Shown piece after piece: positions 1 to 7,302 of a stretch of DNA of 13,905 nt (positions are counted from its first letter, which is position 1; each line of letters starts with the position of its first letter). The position numbers were made by a program, and so were the translations under genes. The stretch spans positions 1 through 13,905 of the forward strand of contig JAFDCA010000090.1 of assembly GCA_019313025.1 (NCBI GenBank), written 5' to 3'. The notes under the pieces are model-generated. The model did not search any database and had not been told where the DNA came from. It saw only the letters and a list, made by a program, of their open reading frames with translations. The stretch comes from Deltaproteobacteria bacterium. Lineage in GTDB: Bacteria; Desulfobacterota; Desulfobacteria; Desulfobacterales; UBA11574.

Positions 1-1191
1 GGCATCCGTCTGGAAACCGTTCAACATCTCTTAACCATGCTTAACAAAGGCGTTTATCCCGTTGTTCCTGAGAAAGGTTCTGTTGGTGCCAGTGGCGATT
101 TGATTCCTCTGGCACATCTGTCCTTGGTTATTATCGGTTTGGGAGAGGCCTATTACATGGGACAGCGAATGTCAGGGACGAACGTACTAAATCATTGTGG
201 CATAACGCCGCTCAGGCTGGAAGCGGCAGAGGGGCTTGCACTGATAAACGGTACACAGGTCATGAGTGCCATTGGCGGACTTGCGGTCTATGATGCCATG
301 AATCTGGCCAAACTAACGGATATTGCTTCAGCCATGAGTCTTGAAGTTCTCATGGGAAGCCGAATGGAATTCGATCCGCGAATTCACAAGGCCAGGCCCC
401 ATCCAGGGCAGAGCGCGGCTGCCGATAATATGTATCGGATCACTCAAAACAGCGAAATTGTCACCTCTCACAAAGACTGCCACCGTATTCAGGATGCTTA
501 TACGTTAAGGTGTTCTCCACAGGTTCATGGCGCCAGCAGGGATGCTGTTTTTTATGCTAAAAACGTATTGGAGACAGAGATAAACGCTGCCACAAATAAC
601 CCTCTCATTTTTCCGGAATCGCGAGAATTTTTGTTGGGTGGAAATTTTCATGGCCAGCCAATCGCTCTCGCAATGGATTTTCTTTGCATGGGTGTTTCGG
701 AATTTGCAAATATATCCGAACGCCGGATCGAACGACTGGTGAATCCTAAATTGAGCGGTCTCCCTGCATTTCTTGTCAGAGACGGGGGTCTGAATTCAGG
801 ATTTATGATTGCCCAGTATACGGCTGCGGCCCTTGTTTCAGAGAACAAAATTCTGTCTCATCCTGCTTGTGTGGATTCTATTCCGACGTCCGCCAACAAA
901 GAAGATCATGTGTCCATGGGAACGATTTCTGCAAGAAAGTGCAGAGACATCGTAAAAAATGCACAGCAAGTTATCGCTATTGAACTTTTATGTGGTGCTC
1001 AGGCACTGGATCTTTTCACCAATATGAAACCTGGTGAAGGAACCATGGCTGCTTACACCGTCATCAGGGATGCCGTACCCCATCTGGATCGCGATCGTAT
1101 CTTGCACAAAGATATTGATACGGTAAAACACCTGATGCAAAAAGGTAAGATTCTGGATGCGGTGGAAAAAAAAGTGGGAGAGCTGCTGTAA
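1..1191 (+). CDS. hutH: Histidine ammonia-lyase, 5'-truncated by window edge
   Basis: Histidine ammonia-lyase removes ammonia from L-histidine to give urocanate, the first step of cytoplasmic histidine degradation. The reading frame is open from base 1, so the 396 residues seen are the C-terminal part of a protein usually near 500 residues; about 110 are missing, including the substrate-pocket region. The Ala-Ser-Gly triad that cyclises into the MIO electrophile is at bases 88-96 (residues 30-32) within GSVGASGDLIPLAHLS. Other family blocks follow in order: LRCSPQVHG, INAATNNPL, GGNFHGQPIA, SERRIERLVNP and SANKEDHVSMG. The GNFHGQP form recalls Bacillus-type HutH. A related aromatic ammonia-lyase or aminomutase cannot be fully excluded without the N-terminus. 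It runs convergently towards the next gene with 28 bases between the stop codons and no clear terminator. No other hut gene is in the window. Confidence 0.9.
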   Translation, partial: GIRLETVQHLLTMLNKGVYPVVPEKGSVGASGDLIPLAHLSLVIIGLGEAYYMGQRMSGTNVLNHCGITPLRLEAAEGLALINGTQVMSAIGGLAVYDAMNLAKLTDIASAMSLEVLMGSRMEFDPRIHKARPHPGQSAAADNMYRITQNSEIVTSHKDCHRIQDAYTLRCSPQVHGASRDAVFYAKNVLETEINAATNNPLIFPESREFLLGGNFHGQPIALAMDFLCMGVSEFANISERRIERLVNPKLSGLPAFLVRDGGLNSGFMIAQYTAAALVSENKILSHPACVDSIPTSANKEDHVSMGTISARKCRDIVKNAQQVIAIELLCGAQALDLFTNMKPGEGTMAAYTVIRDAVPHLDRDRILHKDIDTVKHLMQKGKILDAVEKKVGELL

Positions 1192-1219
1192 CTTAAACAG
1201 AAATTCGCTTTATTGAAGA

Positions 1220-3523
1220 TTATAATGTTTCTATGTGTTCGTAGAGTAACGGGTGGGTACATACCTCATAGTATTTTTTATTTGTTTTTCCAATAATGCT
1301 AAAATCGTGAGGGGAAATAACTGGGATTCGATCTTCTCGTATAATTAATCTGTGATACTTGCCGGTTACCGTTGGAAATTTTCCTGTGTGAACTCTAATC
1401 TTTGCCGATTGCAACGCCGGGATGTGACACTCCAGTGTTTTCAGGTTGATTTCTTGCGATAGTTTTTCAAAACCTTCTGCATTCAATTCAATACCGTTTA
1501 CATTATAGCGAAGCAACATATCATCTGTCGGTGTGCCGGGGCTATTTTCGGATGCTTTTTGAAATACATAAAGATTAAATGGATTTTTTAAGTTTGAGAT
1601 TTCTTGAGATAATGTTTTCGTACATTTGGACATTCGATCCGCCGAATTAATCGCTGGTGAGATCATGATGCGGTTGCTTTCATCGAAAAGAAATGTCGGA
1701 GGACTATTAAGGTAACTTATTCCGATGCCCAGTTCGAGTACCGGAAGTTTATGTTTTTCACTTTGCAAGTTATATTTATGCACAATCTGAAGTATTTTCC
1801 TTGCTATGCCGCAGGCACGAGCGACACAATACCATTCTTCAGGTGTATCTTCACGCTCGGATATCGCCAAGATAATTGCATCACCTTCGAGAAATACTTT
1901 TTCCGCCGAATAATTAAATAAAATACTGGTAATGGGAACAAAAAAATTGAGATTGAAAAAGGATGCCGGGTTTAATCCTTTCTCTTTCATTTTTAGGGTA
2001 ATATGTGTGGAATCACGCATGTCTGCCTTGATGACCACATGATGGATGATCGGTTTTTCCTCCGGTGGCTGTTCGTCGGGCAATAAAAATTCATACAGAA
2101 GATTATTTTCTCGTGAAAGGTCGATGACCTTTTGTTCCGATACCAGATTGATGCTGTCCATGGCGGCTTCGAGCATAAAAAAATTTTGAAAATCTCTGTG
2201 ATAACGGGCAAAGTCATTTAAAAATTGAATTAAACACTTTTTTTTCTCTTGAATGGACATTTTTCTCAGATCTGCAATCTTTTTTTTCAAAGGTACAAGA
2301 GAGAAAGGCTTACCATAAAATCCTTTTAAACGAGAAAGCTGACTCGCGATATTTTTCCTTTGTTTGGGTTGAATCAGAAACTGTAAAACCTGATGAGGTG
2401 ACAATGGCGGACAATACTCCAAATAGACAGATTTCATTTCATAAAAAGCGACAATCCTTTTCATAAGGCCGGCCTTATGAAATTTTTTATAGAAAAAATT
2501 TAATAGTTTTTCTTGGTTTTTGGACAGTTTCTTGAGATTTTCAGCCTCCTTTTGTGCCTTTTTTTGCGACTTGTAACGTTCCCTGGATTTAAAACTGTTA
2601 AACAACAACTCTATATTATCTACATGGTTTAACCATATGTCTATTTCATCATAGATGCTATCCCGATAATAGTTTCCAGATTTACCTCGGACCCTTTGGG
2701 CAATTTTTTCTTGATTTATAGACCCGCCCGCAAAAGACGAATCCGTTAAAAAAATTTTTAAAAGAACTTTTCTTAATAGACTTCTGATTAACAACAACAA
2801 GTTTTCATAACTGTCTGGATCTTCAAACCGGTGACCGATCAATACATATTCATCCATCATAAACAAATCTTCAAACGGATCCTCCACATGGATAATGGGA
2901 TTGGAAAAAACATCATCAGGAAGAATTGTCTCGGGCCCCAAAATCGACTCACGCATCTCTGTTGTGTTTTCGTGTTGAACTTCAATCAGATACTGATAAA
3001 GCTCTGCCGCTACGCTCAGCAAAATGAATTTCTTATTCTGTTGTATCTCAGATAGTTTCTCTTTTATTTTTATATAGCTGCTCAACCCTTCGCTGGATGA
3101 GATTTCATGTCTTCTGGCATTCACATTCAACTTATCAATCAATGTGTCGTATTGACATGGAATTTCTTCAGCCAATCTTTTGATAATGGTTAGCTGGGCT
3201 AATAGATCGATCTGAATTTCTGAAGCGGACTTTGCCTGATGAATTGCAGCATGCAATACATTGCGGCAAAGATGTTTGAATTCGTCTCGTTCGGTGACCA
3301 AACTCGATGTTGGATCCGTATTCAATATTTTTTTGGCTTTGGTATGTTTTAAAAAAAGTTGGTAAATCAATTTGCTCATTGATTTGCAAAAATCGGGACT
3401 TAAAAGAACATCATGACGGATATTGTCCACTCCCGGAGTCAGTCGGTTCAACGAGAATTTCACTGAATAGGCTTTGAGAGGAAATCCTGTAAGATCTGAA
3501 AATTTTGAAAACAATGCAAACAT
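1220..3523 (-). CDS. Class III nucleotidyl cyclase-domain protein with unknown N-terminal region
   Basis: This 767-residue protein ends in a recognisable class III adenylate/guanylate cyclase catalytic domain at about residues 494-650. VIKADMRDST supplies the first metal aspartate (D501), FLEGDAI the second (D548), and AINSADRM the transition-state Asn (N626) and Arg (R630) in the usual N-x3-R spacing. The residue three before the GD glycine, often a Lys that reads adenine, appears to be Phe544, so the nucleotide used is uncertain. Residues 1-490 match no family I recognise. They include a lysine-rich, probably coiled-coil stretch at about 313-348 and several long helical stretches. No signal peptide or clear membrane segment is visible, so it is probably cytoplasmic. 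The start ATG at 3523 has only a weak ribosome binding site. A role in making a cyclic nucleotide is inferred from the conserved catalytic set; sensing by the N-terminus is a guess. Confidence 0.72.
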   Translation of the reverse strand: MFALFSKFSDLTGFPLKAYSVKFSLNRLTPGVDNIRHDVLLSPDFCKSMSKLIYQLFLKHTKAKKILNTDPTSSLVTERDEFKHLCRNVLHAAIHQAKSASEIQIDLLAQLTIIKRLAEEIPCQYDTLIDKLNVNARRHEISSSEGLSSYIKIKEKLSEIQQNKKFILLSVAAELYQYLIEVQHENTTEMRESILGPETILPDDVFSNPIIHVEDPFEDLFMMDEYVLIGHRFEDPDSYENLLLLIRSLLRKVLLKIFLTDSSFAGGSINQEKIAQRVRGKSGNYYRDSIYDEIDIWLNHVDNIELLFNSFKSRERYKSQKKAQKEAENLKKLSKNQEKLLNFFYKKFHKAGLMKRIVAFYEMKSVYLEYCPPLSPHQVLQFLIQPKQRKNIASQLSRLKGFYGKPFSLVPLKKKIADLRKMSIQEKKKCLIQFLNDFARYHRDFQNFFMLEAAMDSINLVSEQKVIDLSRENNLLYEFLLPDEQPPEEKPIIHHVVIKADMRDSTHITLKMKEKGLNPASFFNLNFFVPITSILFNYSAEKVFLEGDAIILAISEREDTPEEWYCVARACGIARKILQIVHKYNLQSEKHKLPVLELGIGISYLNSPPTFLFDESNRIMISPAINSADRMSKCTKTLSQEISNLKNPFNLYVFQKASENSPGTPTDDMLLRYNVNGIELNAEGFEKLSQEINLKTLECHIPALQSAKIRVHTGKFPTVTGKYHRLIIREDRIPVISPHDFSIIGKTNKKYYEVCTHPLLYEHIETL

Positions 3524-3917
3524 GATCTTAAATTTAAATAAAGAATAAAGAGTTTAGATTCAATATGGTAATTCTGGCTTAGATTTGAATGCCAAGCATT
3601 TTTTTAACATGATGATTATACCATGAAAATTAATATATCTCAAATTTTACACATCTCTTACATACATTATCGGCATCAGATATTTTTGTTTTAAGTGGTA
3701 ATCAGGCTTTCAAAGTAATGGTTATTATGATAAAAAAAATCAAACATTGCCATAAAGTCATTCATCAAAAGAAAATCACCCAAGTTTCGTGCCACAATTG
3801 TGCTAAAAAGCCTGCTATGCTGTGTCGGTGTTGTTGAAGATTAAAGGTGCAAAACTTGAATGTATGATGATCCTTTAGCGCTATTTAACAATTTGCCTTA
3901 AATTAAGGAGGTCCCAA
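3524..3917. other. Intergenic region between divergent genes
   Basis: This AT-rich stretch of 394 bases separates the divergently transcribed cyclase-domain gene and UPF0173 gene, so both promoters should lie here. I could not identify convincing -35/-10 pairs for either. It contains one short cysteine-rich ORF, listed separately. A short dyad, CCTTAAATTAAGG at 3896-3908, overlaps the start of the strong ribosome binding site of the UPF0173 gene. It could fold only as a 4-bp hairpin, so its role is doubtful. Confidence 0.5.
3718..3837 (+). CDS. Possible cysteine-rich micro-protein (39 aa), doubtful
   Basis: A short open frame runs from ATG at 3718 (or ATG at 3727, same frame) to TGA at 3835. 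It gives 39 or 36 residues. The product is basic and carries five cysteines: one in HCH near the N-terminus, then CHNC and a terminal CRCC. This arrangement could bind a metal such as zinc or an iron-sulfur cluster, but I know no family that matches. No good Shine-Dalgarno sequence precedes either start, and the length is within what chance allows in an intergenic region. It could also be the remnant of a longer gene. Confidence 0.22.
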   Translation: MVIMIKKIKHCHKVIHQKKITQVSCHNCAKKPAMLCRCC

Positions 3918-4601
3918 ATGACACTAAAAATGACATGGTATGGACATGCATGTTTTTTGATTAAAACCGGCAAAGCAAAACTGCTGACCGATCCTTTTAT
4001 TACCGGCAACCCCTTATCTCCAGTCCAAGCAAATGAAGTTGAGGCGGATTATATCCTTGTTTCACACGGGCATGGGGATCATTTAGGAGATACTCTGGAC
4101 ATTGCAAAAAGAACCGGTGCGACCGTGATTTCAAACTATGAAATTCAAAACTGGGTCGTAAATCAGGGATTAAAAAATGTTCATCCGCAGCATATCGGCG
4201 GCGGCTTCGATTACCCTTGGGGCCGTGTTAAATTGACGATTGCTCAGCATGGGTCAGTGCTTCCAGATGGCACTTACGGTGGTAATCCTTGTGGTTTTCT
4301 GTTTTACATAGAAGGGAAAAAGATTTATCATGCTTGCGATACAGGCCTTTTTTACGATATGAAACTTATCGGAGAAGAAGGAATTGATTTGGCGATTTTA
4401 CCCATCGGTGACAACTTTACCATGGGACCAGATGATGCCTTGCGAGCGATAAAACTGATTGAACCAATACACGCCATTCCAATTCACTATGATACATTTG
4501 ATATTATTAAACAGGATCCACATGCTTGGGCTCATAAAGTGAAAGAAGAAACCTCGGTTAAAGTAACGGTAATGAAACCTGGAGACGTTTTTGAGCTTTA
4601 A
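3918..4601 (+). CDS. UPF0173 metal-dependent hydrolase (metallo-beta-lactamase fold, UlaG-like)
   Basis: This 227-residue protein belongs to the UPF0173 / UlaG-like branch of the metallo-beta-lactamase superfamily. It opens with the family signature WYGHACFLI and LLTDPFITGNP. The metal-binding motif HGHGDH supplies H50, H52, D54 and H55; H111, D141 (in HACDTGLF) and H190 (in IPIHYDTF) complete the usual two-metal set. Length matches the family's typical 225-230 residues. The physiological substrate of UPF0173 proteins is generally unknown, and nothing nearby settles it. The start is firm: a strong ribosome binding site, AAGGAGGT, lies a few bases before ATG 3918. The protein has no signal peptide and is expected to be cytoplasmic. 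It is followed on the same strand, after 138 bases, by the J-domain gene. Confidence 0.88.
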   Translation: MTLKMTWYGHACFLIKTGKAKLLTDPFITGNPLSPVQANEVEADYILVSHGHGDHLGDTLDIAKRTGATVISNYEIQNWVVNQGLKNVHPQHIGGGFDYPWGRVKLTIAQHGSVLPDGTYGGNPCGFLFYIEGKKIYHACDTGLFYDMKLIGEEGIDLAILPIGDNFTMGPDDALRAIKLIEPIHAIPIHYDTFDIIKQDPHAWAHKVKEETSVKVTVMKPGDVFEL

Positions 4602-4739
4602 CTTTGATTATTTTAGAACGTTTTCGAGCTTTATTCGCTGTGGATGGTTTTCAACGGGTTGGGCTTAATAAACGCTTTTTGTTTTTTGACCTGAAAGAAT
4701 TTGATCGACAGACCGTTTCAAATGGGAATTTGAAGTTTT

Positions 4740-5546
4740 ATGCCGCAAAGAGATTATTATCAGATATTGGGCGTGAAGAAAGATGCCGGTCCGAAAGAGA
4801 TTAAAGAAGCCTACCGGCAATTGGCCTTTAAGTACCATCCAGACCGAAATAAAGATAATCCTGAAGCTTCTGAACAGATGAAATCTGTTAATGAAGCCTA
4901 TGCTGTTCTTTCAGATTCGGCCAAAAGACATGAATACGATACTTTGAGGCAGCGGTTTGGGACTTCTGCTCATCACCGGTTTAGGAGCAACTACTCTGAA
5001 CAGGATATTTTCAGTGGATCAGATATCAACCATGTCTTTGAAGAAATGGCAAAGGCATTTGGGTTCAGAGGGTTTGACGATATTTTCAGGGAATTTTACG
5101 GGAAGGAATACCGTACCTTTCAATTTAAGCGCCCTGGCTTTTTTGCCGGAGGATTTATATTTACCGGCTCTTTTAAAAAAGGCGAATACGGTCAATCCAT
5201 ATTACCCTCGTCAGGCAAACTTGGTAAACTTTCCAGGTTTTTGTTAAAACAAATCAGTGGCTTTGACATGGCAAAAAACGGGAAGGATATCGATGACATC
5301 ATTCGTTTGACCCCTGAGCAGGCAATGAAAGGAGGTCCTTACGCGTATTTTTTGCGAAAAAAAGCCAAGAAACTGGTGGTGAAGATTCCACCCGGAGTTC
5401 GTGAGGGGCAGCGAATACGGCTCGCAGGAATGGGAGAAGCCGGGAAAGCTGGGGGGACATCCGGAGATCTTTACCTAAAAGTTCAGATCAAAAGACCTCT
5501 GATTCAGAAAATAAAAAAATCTATTGCCGATCTTCGCAAACGGTGA
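4740..5546 (+). CDS. Short DnaJ-like (J-domain) co-chaperone without zinc finger
   Basis: This 268-residue protein is an Hsp40-type co-chaperone expected to stimulate DnaK ATPase. Residues 5-70 form a J domain beginning DYYQILGV, with the essential HPD at 33-35 in KYHPDRNK. Residues about 105-150 are rich in Gly and Phe. The C-terminal part (about 184-258) resembles the last DnaJ substrate-binding subdomain, with [18 protein letters not shown] and [12 protein letters not shown]. The CxxCxGxG zinc-finger repeats of true DnaJ are absent, and the first C-terminal subdomain seems missing or reduced, so it is smaller than DnaJ (about 375) or CbpA (about 305). It is therefore not the main DnaJ. The start at 4740 is chosen because the J domain begins there; its ribosome binding site is weak. 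The 138 bases before it hold no recognised gene. Confidence 0.85.
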   Translation: MPQRDYYQILGVKKDAGPKEIKEAYRQLAFKYHPDRNKDNPEASEQMKSVNEAYAVLSDSAKRHEYDTLRQRFGTSAHHRFRSNYSEQDIFSGSDINHVFEEMAKAFGFRGFDDIFREFYGKEYRTFQFKRPGFFAGGFIFTGSFKKGEYGQSILPSSGKLGKLSRFLLKQISGFDMAKNGKDIDDIIRLTPEQAMKGGPYAYFLRKKAKKLVVKIPPGVREGQRIRLAGMGEAGKAGGTSGDLYLKVQIKRPLIQKIKKSIADLRKR

Positions 5547-5610
5547 ATAAATAATGGTTTCGCAGTGACTCCATATTATTGAGTCGTTGTTAAATTGTTA
5601 TTTACACAAC

Positions 5611-6180
5611 TCATTTTAGACCGATCTCCTCGGCAACTTCCCTCATGCCTATAATTGTATCCGTTATCAATTCCGTTCGTTCCATGCCCAACATTTGAGC
5701 ACCCTTATCAATGATGGATCGATCGACACCAGCGGCAAACCGTTTATCCTTCCATTTCTTTTTTACGGATTTGGCGTTTAAATCCATAACACTTTTTGAA
5801 GGTCGCACCAGGGCTGTTGTGACCACCAGACCGGTAAGTTCATCAATGGCATAAAGCACCTTTTCGAGTTCCGTTTTCGGCTCAACATCCGAGCAAATCC
5901 CCCACCCGTGGCTCACCACCGCACGAATATATTCTTGTGGCCAGTTATTTTCTTTTAAAATTTCCTCGGTTTTACGACAGTGTTCTTCTGGAAACTGCTC
6001 ATAATCGAGGTCATGAACCAGGCCGATAATTCCCCATTTTTCTTCGTCTTCTCCTCGTTTTCGGGCAAAATACCGCATCACACCCTCCACGGCCAGCGCG
6101 TGTTTAATGAGGTTTTCATTGTTATTGTATTTTTTTAGAAGTTTAAAGGCCTGTTCGCGGGTTGGAATATTTGAATTCAT
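5611..6180 (-). CDS. HD-domain metal-dependent hydrolase
   Basis: This 189-residue protein carries an HD domain, the fold of metal-dependent phosphohydrolases. The metal ligands appear as H27 (LIKHALAVE), H56-D57 (LVHDLDY) and D113 (YAIDELTGL), with a further His at 91 (VVSHGWG). The layout, with RPSKSVMDLNAKSVKKKW after the last aspartate, fits a group of small stand-alone bacterial HD hydrolases whose substrate is not established. The start at 6180 has a good ribosome binding site (AGGAG, about six bases upstream on the minus strand). It converges with the J-domain gene with 64 bases between stops; only a weak 5-bp hairpin (GACTC 5567-5571 with GAGTC 5581-5585) lies there. It is likely transcribed alone. 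Confidence 0.82.
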   Translation of the reverse strand: MNSNIPTREQAFKLLKKYNNNENLIKHALAVEGVMRYFARKRGEDEEKWGIIGLVHDLDYEQFPEEHCRKTEEILKENNWPQEYIRAVVSHGWGICSDVEPKTELEKVLYAIDELTGLVVTTALVRPSKSVMDLNAKSVKKKWKDKRFAAGVDRSIIDKGAQMLGMERTELITDTIIGMREVAEEIGLK

Positions 6181-6560
6181 TTGTTTCTCCTAATTTATAA
6201 GGGTGTAAAACTGCATTACCGGGAACTATACCCATAAAATCGTTTTATTGCAAATACCGATGTATAAAAATTTCAGGGTAAAAACCTTTGATTTCCAATA
6301 CGGTATGGGCGCTTTCAGACGACGCATGTCACTTTTCAACCGACTGAAACCTGCAATTAAGCATCCGTAAGATCGAGCCGTGCCAGAGTTATTTAGAATC
6401 ATTTGTCGCTAAAATATTCCATCGATTGTTTTAGTCATAATTTCGTTCGGCTCGAGCTAACGCGTGCCAAAGCCCTTCAAACAGTCCGTCGGTTTTCAAG
6501 AGAAACACACCGTCGCTTCGCTGCAGCGAATTCGAAAGTGTTTTCCCTATGAAAAATCCC
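6181..6560. other. Gene-free structured stretch, possibly a decayed element or dispersed repeat
   Basis: No intact gene is visible here. A frame from ATG 6260 reads 36 codons to TAA 6368, then continues protein-like past that stop (DRAVPELFRIICR) to a second TAA at 6410. This could be a degraded coding remnant or chance. Structural signs include inverted TCGAGCCG (6373-6380) and CGGCTCGA (6448-6455), two similar segments ending in CGTGCCA followed by RAG (about 6378-6388 and 6463-6475), a perfect 14-bp palindrome TTCGCTGCAGCGAA (6517-6530), and flanking AAACAC (6503-6508) with GTGTTT (6538-6543) that can pair around it. Base composition is richer in GC than the neighbouring intergenic DNA. 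I infer a non-coding repeat or relic, with low certainty. Confidence 0.3.
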
Positions 6561-6589
6561 TTGACAGGTGAAGGCGGATCCTTTAAAAA
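6561..6589 (+). promoter_or_regulatory. Probable sigma70 promoter of the riboswitch transcript
   Basis: A perfect -35 box TTGACA lies at 6561-6566. After 17 bases a -10-like TAAAAA (4 of 6 consensus) lies at 6584-6589. Transcription would start near 6595, directly before the conserved 5' part of the cobalamin aptamer, where a leader transcript should begin. The weak -10 is the main doubt. Confidence 0.5.
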
Positions 6590-6593
6590 TCTG

Positions 6594-6772
6594 CCAAGGT
6601 GCCTATCAAAGGCTTAATAGGGAATCCCGTGAGAATCGGGAGCGGTCCCGCCGCTGTAATCCCGCCCTTTTAACAAAGGGAACCTTTTTAGCAAATATGT
6701 GCCACTTTTCCGAATGAGCTGGAATGGGAAGGCCGCTAAAAAGGCGGGAAAGTCAGAAGACCTGCCTGAATG
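6594..6772 (+). promoter_or_regulatory. Cobalamin (adenosylcobalamin/B12) riboswitch aptamer
   Basis: The conserved blocks of the cobalamin riboswitch appear in order on the plus strand: AAGGTGCC near 6596, TTAATAGGGAATCCCGTGAG at about 6619-6638, AGCGGTCCCGCCGCTGTAA at 6641-6659, GCCACT at 6701-6706, GGGAAGGC at 6726-6733, and the B12-box-like end AGTCAGAAGACCTGCCTG at 6751-6768. CCCGCC (6661-6666) pairs with GGCGGG (6743-6748), and CTTTTTAGC with GCTAAAAAG inside it. A further hairpin at about 6781-6809 (CACGCCTC against the GGGGTGATGTG side) follows and may be the loop that kisses the aptamer. The element faces the 86-residue gene at 6945 and is followed by an intrinsic terminator, which suggests repression by transcription termination when cobalamin is bound. 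The family is certain; the mechanism is inferred. Confidence 0.93.
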
Positions 6773-6844
6773 AAAAATAACACGCCTCCGCGCATGACGG
6801 GGTGATGTGATTTTAGCAAAAATTGGGTCAAGTAAACTGGGTGC

Positions 6845-6884
6845 AGCCCTTCAATCTTCTTTTGTGAGATTGAAGGGCTTTTTT
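6845..6884 (+). terminator. Intrinsic terminator of the B12 riboswitch expression platform
   Basis: A perfect 13-bp stem, AGCCCTTCAATCT (6845-6857) with AGATTGAAGGGCT (6867-6879), encloses a 9-base loop and runs into six T residues (6879-6884). It lies between the aptamer and the gene at 6945, so it must be read through or disrupted for that gene to be expressed. This is the standard off-switch layout of cobalamin riboswitches. No obvious antiterminator partner was identified by eye. Confidence 0.92.
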
Positions 6885-6901
6885 AATTGGTATGCATGAA
6901 G

Positions 6902-6939
6902 CATCTCCGGCGGGGCTTAAAAAATAGCGAAAGGAGGTG
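6902..6939 (+). promoter_or_regulatory. Strong ribosome binding site of the 86-aa gene, with possible sequestering helix
   Basis: The gene at 6945 has an unusually strong Shine-Dalgarno sequence, AAAGGAGGTGA, ending five bases before the ATG. Upstream, CATCTCC (6902-6908) can pair antiparallel with GGAGGTG (6933-6939), giving seven base pairs including one G-U. That would bury the ribosome binding site in a hairpin with a 24-base loop. The site itself is clear; the masking helix is only a pairing possibility. Confidence 0.5.
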
Positions 6940-6944
6940 AGGCA

Positions 6945-7205
6945 ATGAAAACAGGATTAATCGTGTATGTTGTTGGAACAGAACCTGTCGATTGGGATGC
7001 AACTTCTGAATTGACGGCCATCAAGCAACACCGTCAAGTAGACATGGTTGAAATTATCACCATCAAATCGGGTCATTTCGATGTTTTGGATGCATGGTGG
7101 TCTCTCTTAACCAGAGGAATGAAGCGAATTGTCTGTATCATCGGAGAATTTACTCCAAACGGCAATTTGACCCTCAAGGAACATCAGCTTTTTCTGTGCG
7201 GATAG
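6945..7205 (+). CDS. Unrecognised 86-aa protein controlled by a cobalamin riboswitch
   Basis: I do not recognise this protein. It has 86 residues, no signal peptide and no clear membrane helix. Its pattern suggests a small alpha/beta domain: a hydrophobic strand at 4-10 (GLIVYVVG), a charged segment, a strand at 35-40 (VEIITI), a helix with two Trp at 45-58 (FDVLDAWWSLL), and a strand at 61-67 (RIVCIIG). Two cysteines are present, C64 and C85, the latter next to last. The start is firm, with GGAGG seven bases before ATG 6945. It is the only gene between the riboswitch terminator (6845-6884) and the terminator at 7262-7302, so it appears to be a one-gene transcript under B12 control. That suggests a role in cobalamin or cobalt handling, or in a B12-replaceable process, but its sequence does not show which. 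A fragment of a larger gene is possible. Confidence 0.78.
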   Translation: MKTGLIVYVVGTEPVDWDATSELTAIKQHRQVDMVEIITIKSGHFDVLDAWWSLLTRGMKRIVCIIGEFTPNGNLTLKEHQLFLCG

Positions 7206-7261
7206 AAAAGGGAGCGATTGTTATATTTAAGGGATGTTTTTAGCGGTTAGGCATAAAAACC

Positions 7262-7302
7262 TTAAACCCCCGATTGAGTCTTTTGGCCAATTGGGGGTTT
7301 AA
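7262..7302. terminator. Bidirectional intrinsic terminator
   Basis: A 15-bp stem, TTAAACCCCCGATTG (7262-7276) against CAATTGGGGGTTTAA (7288-7302), contains one G-U pair and an 11-base loop. It lies between the stop codons of two convergent genes and can serve both. The stop codon of the minus-strand carbon-nitrogen hydrolase (7299-7301) lies inside the stem. The flanking T and A tracts are short, so strength is uncertain. Confidence 0.8.

Noticed and set aside
3524..3620. Sigma54-type promoter (TTGGCA followed by GC) upstream of the cyclase-domain gene
   Set aside because: The spacing between the GG and the GC is 13 bases rather than the required 10.
4604..4804. 66-codon plus-strand frame between the UPF0173 gene and the J-domain gene
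   Set aside because: It begins with a non-ATG codon, overlaps the conserved J domain in another frame, has no ribosome binding site and resembles no family.
5567..5585. Hairpin GACTC/GAGTC as a terminator between the J-domain and HD-domain genes
   Set aside because: The stem is only 5 bp, mostly followed by mixed sequence without a T run on either strand.
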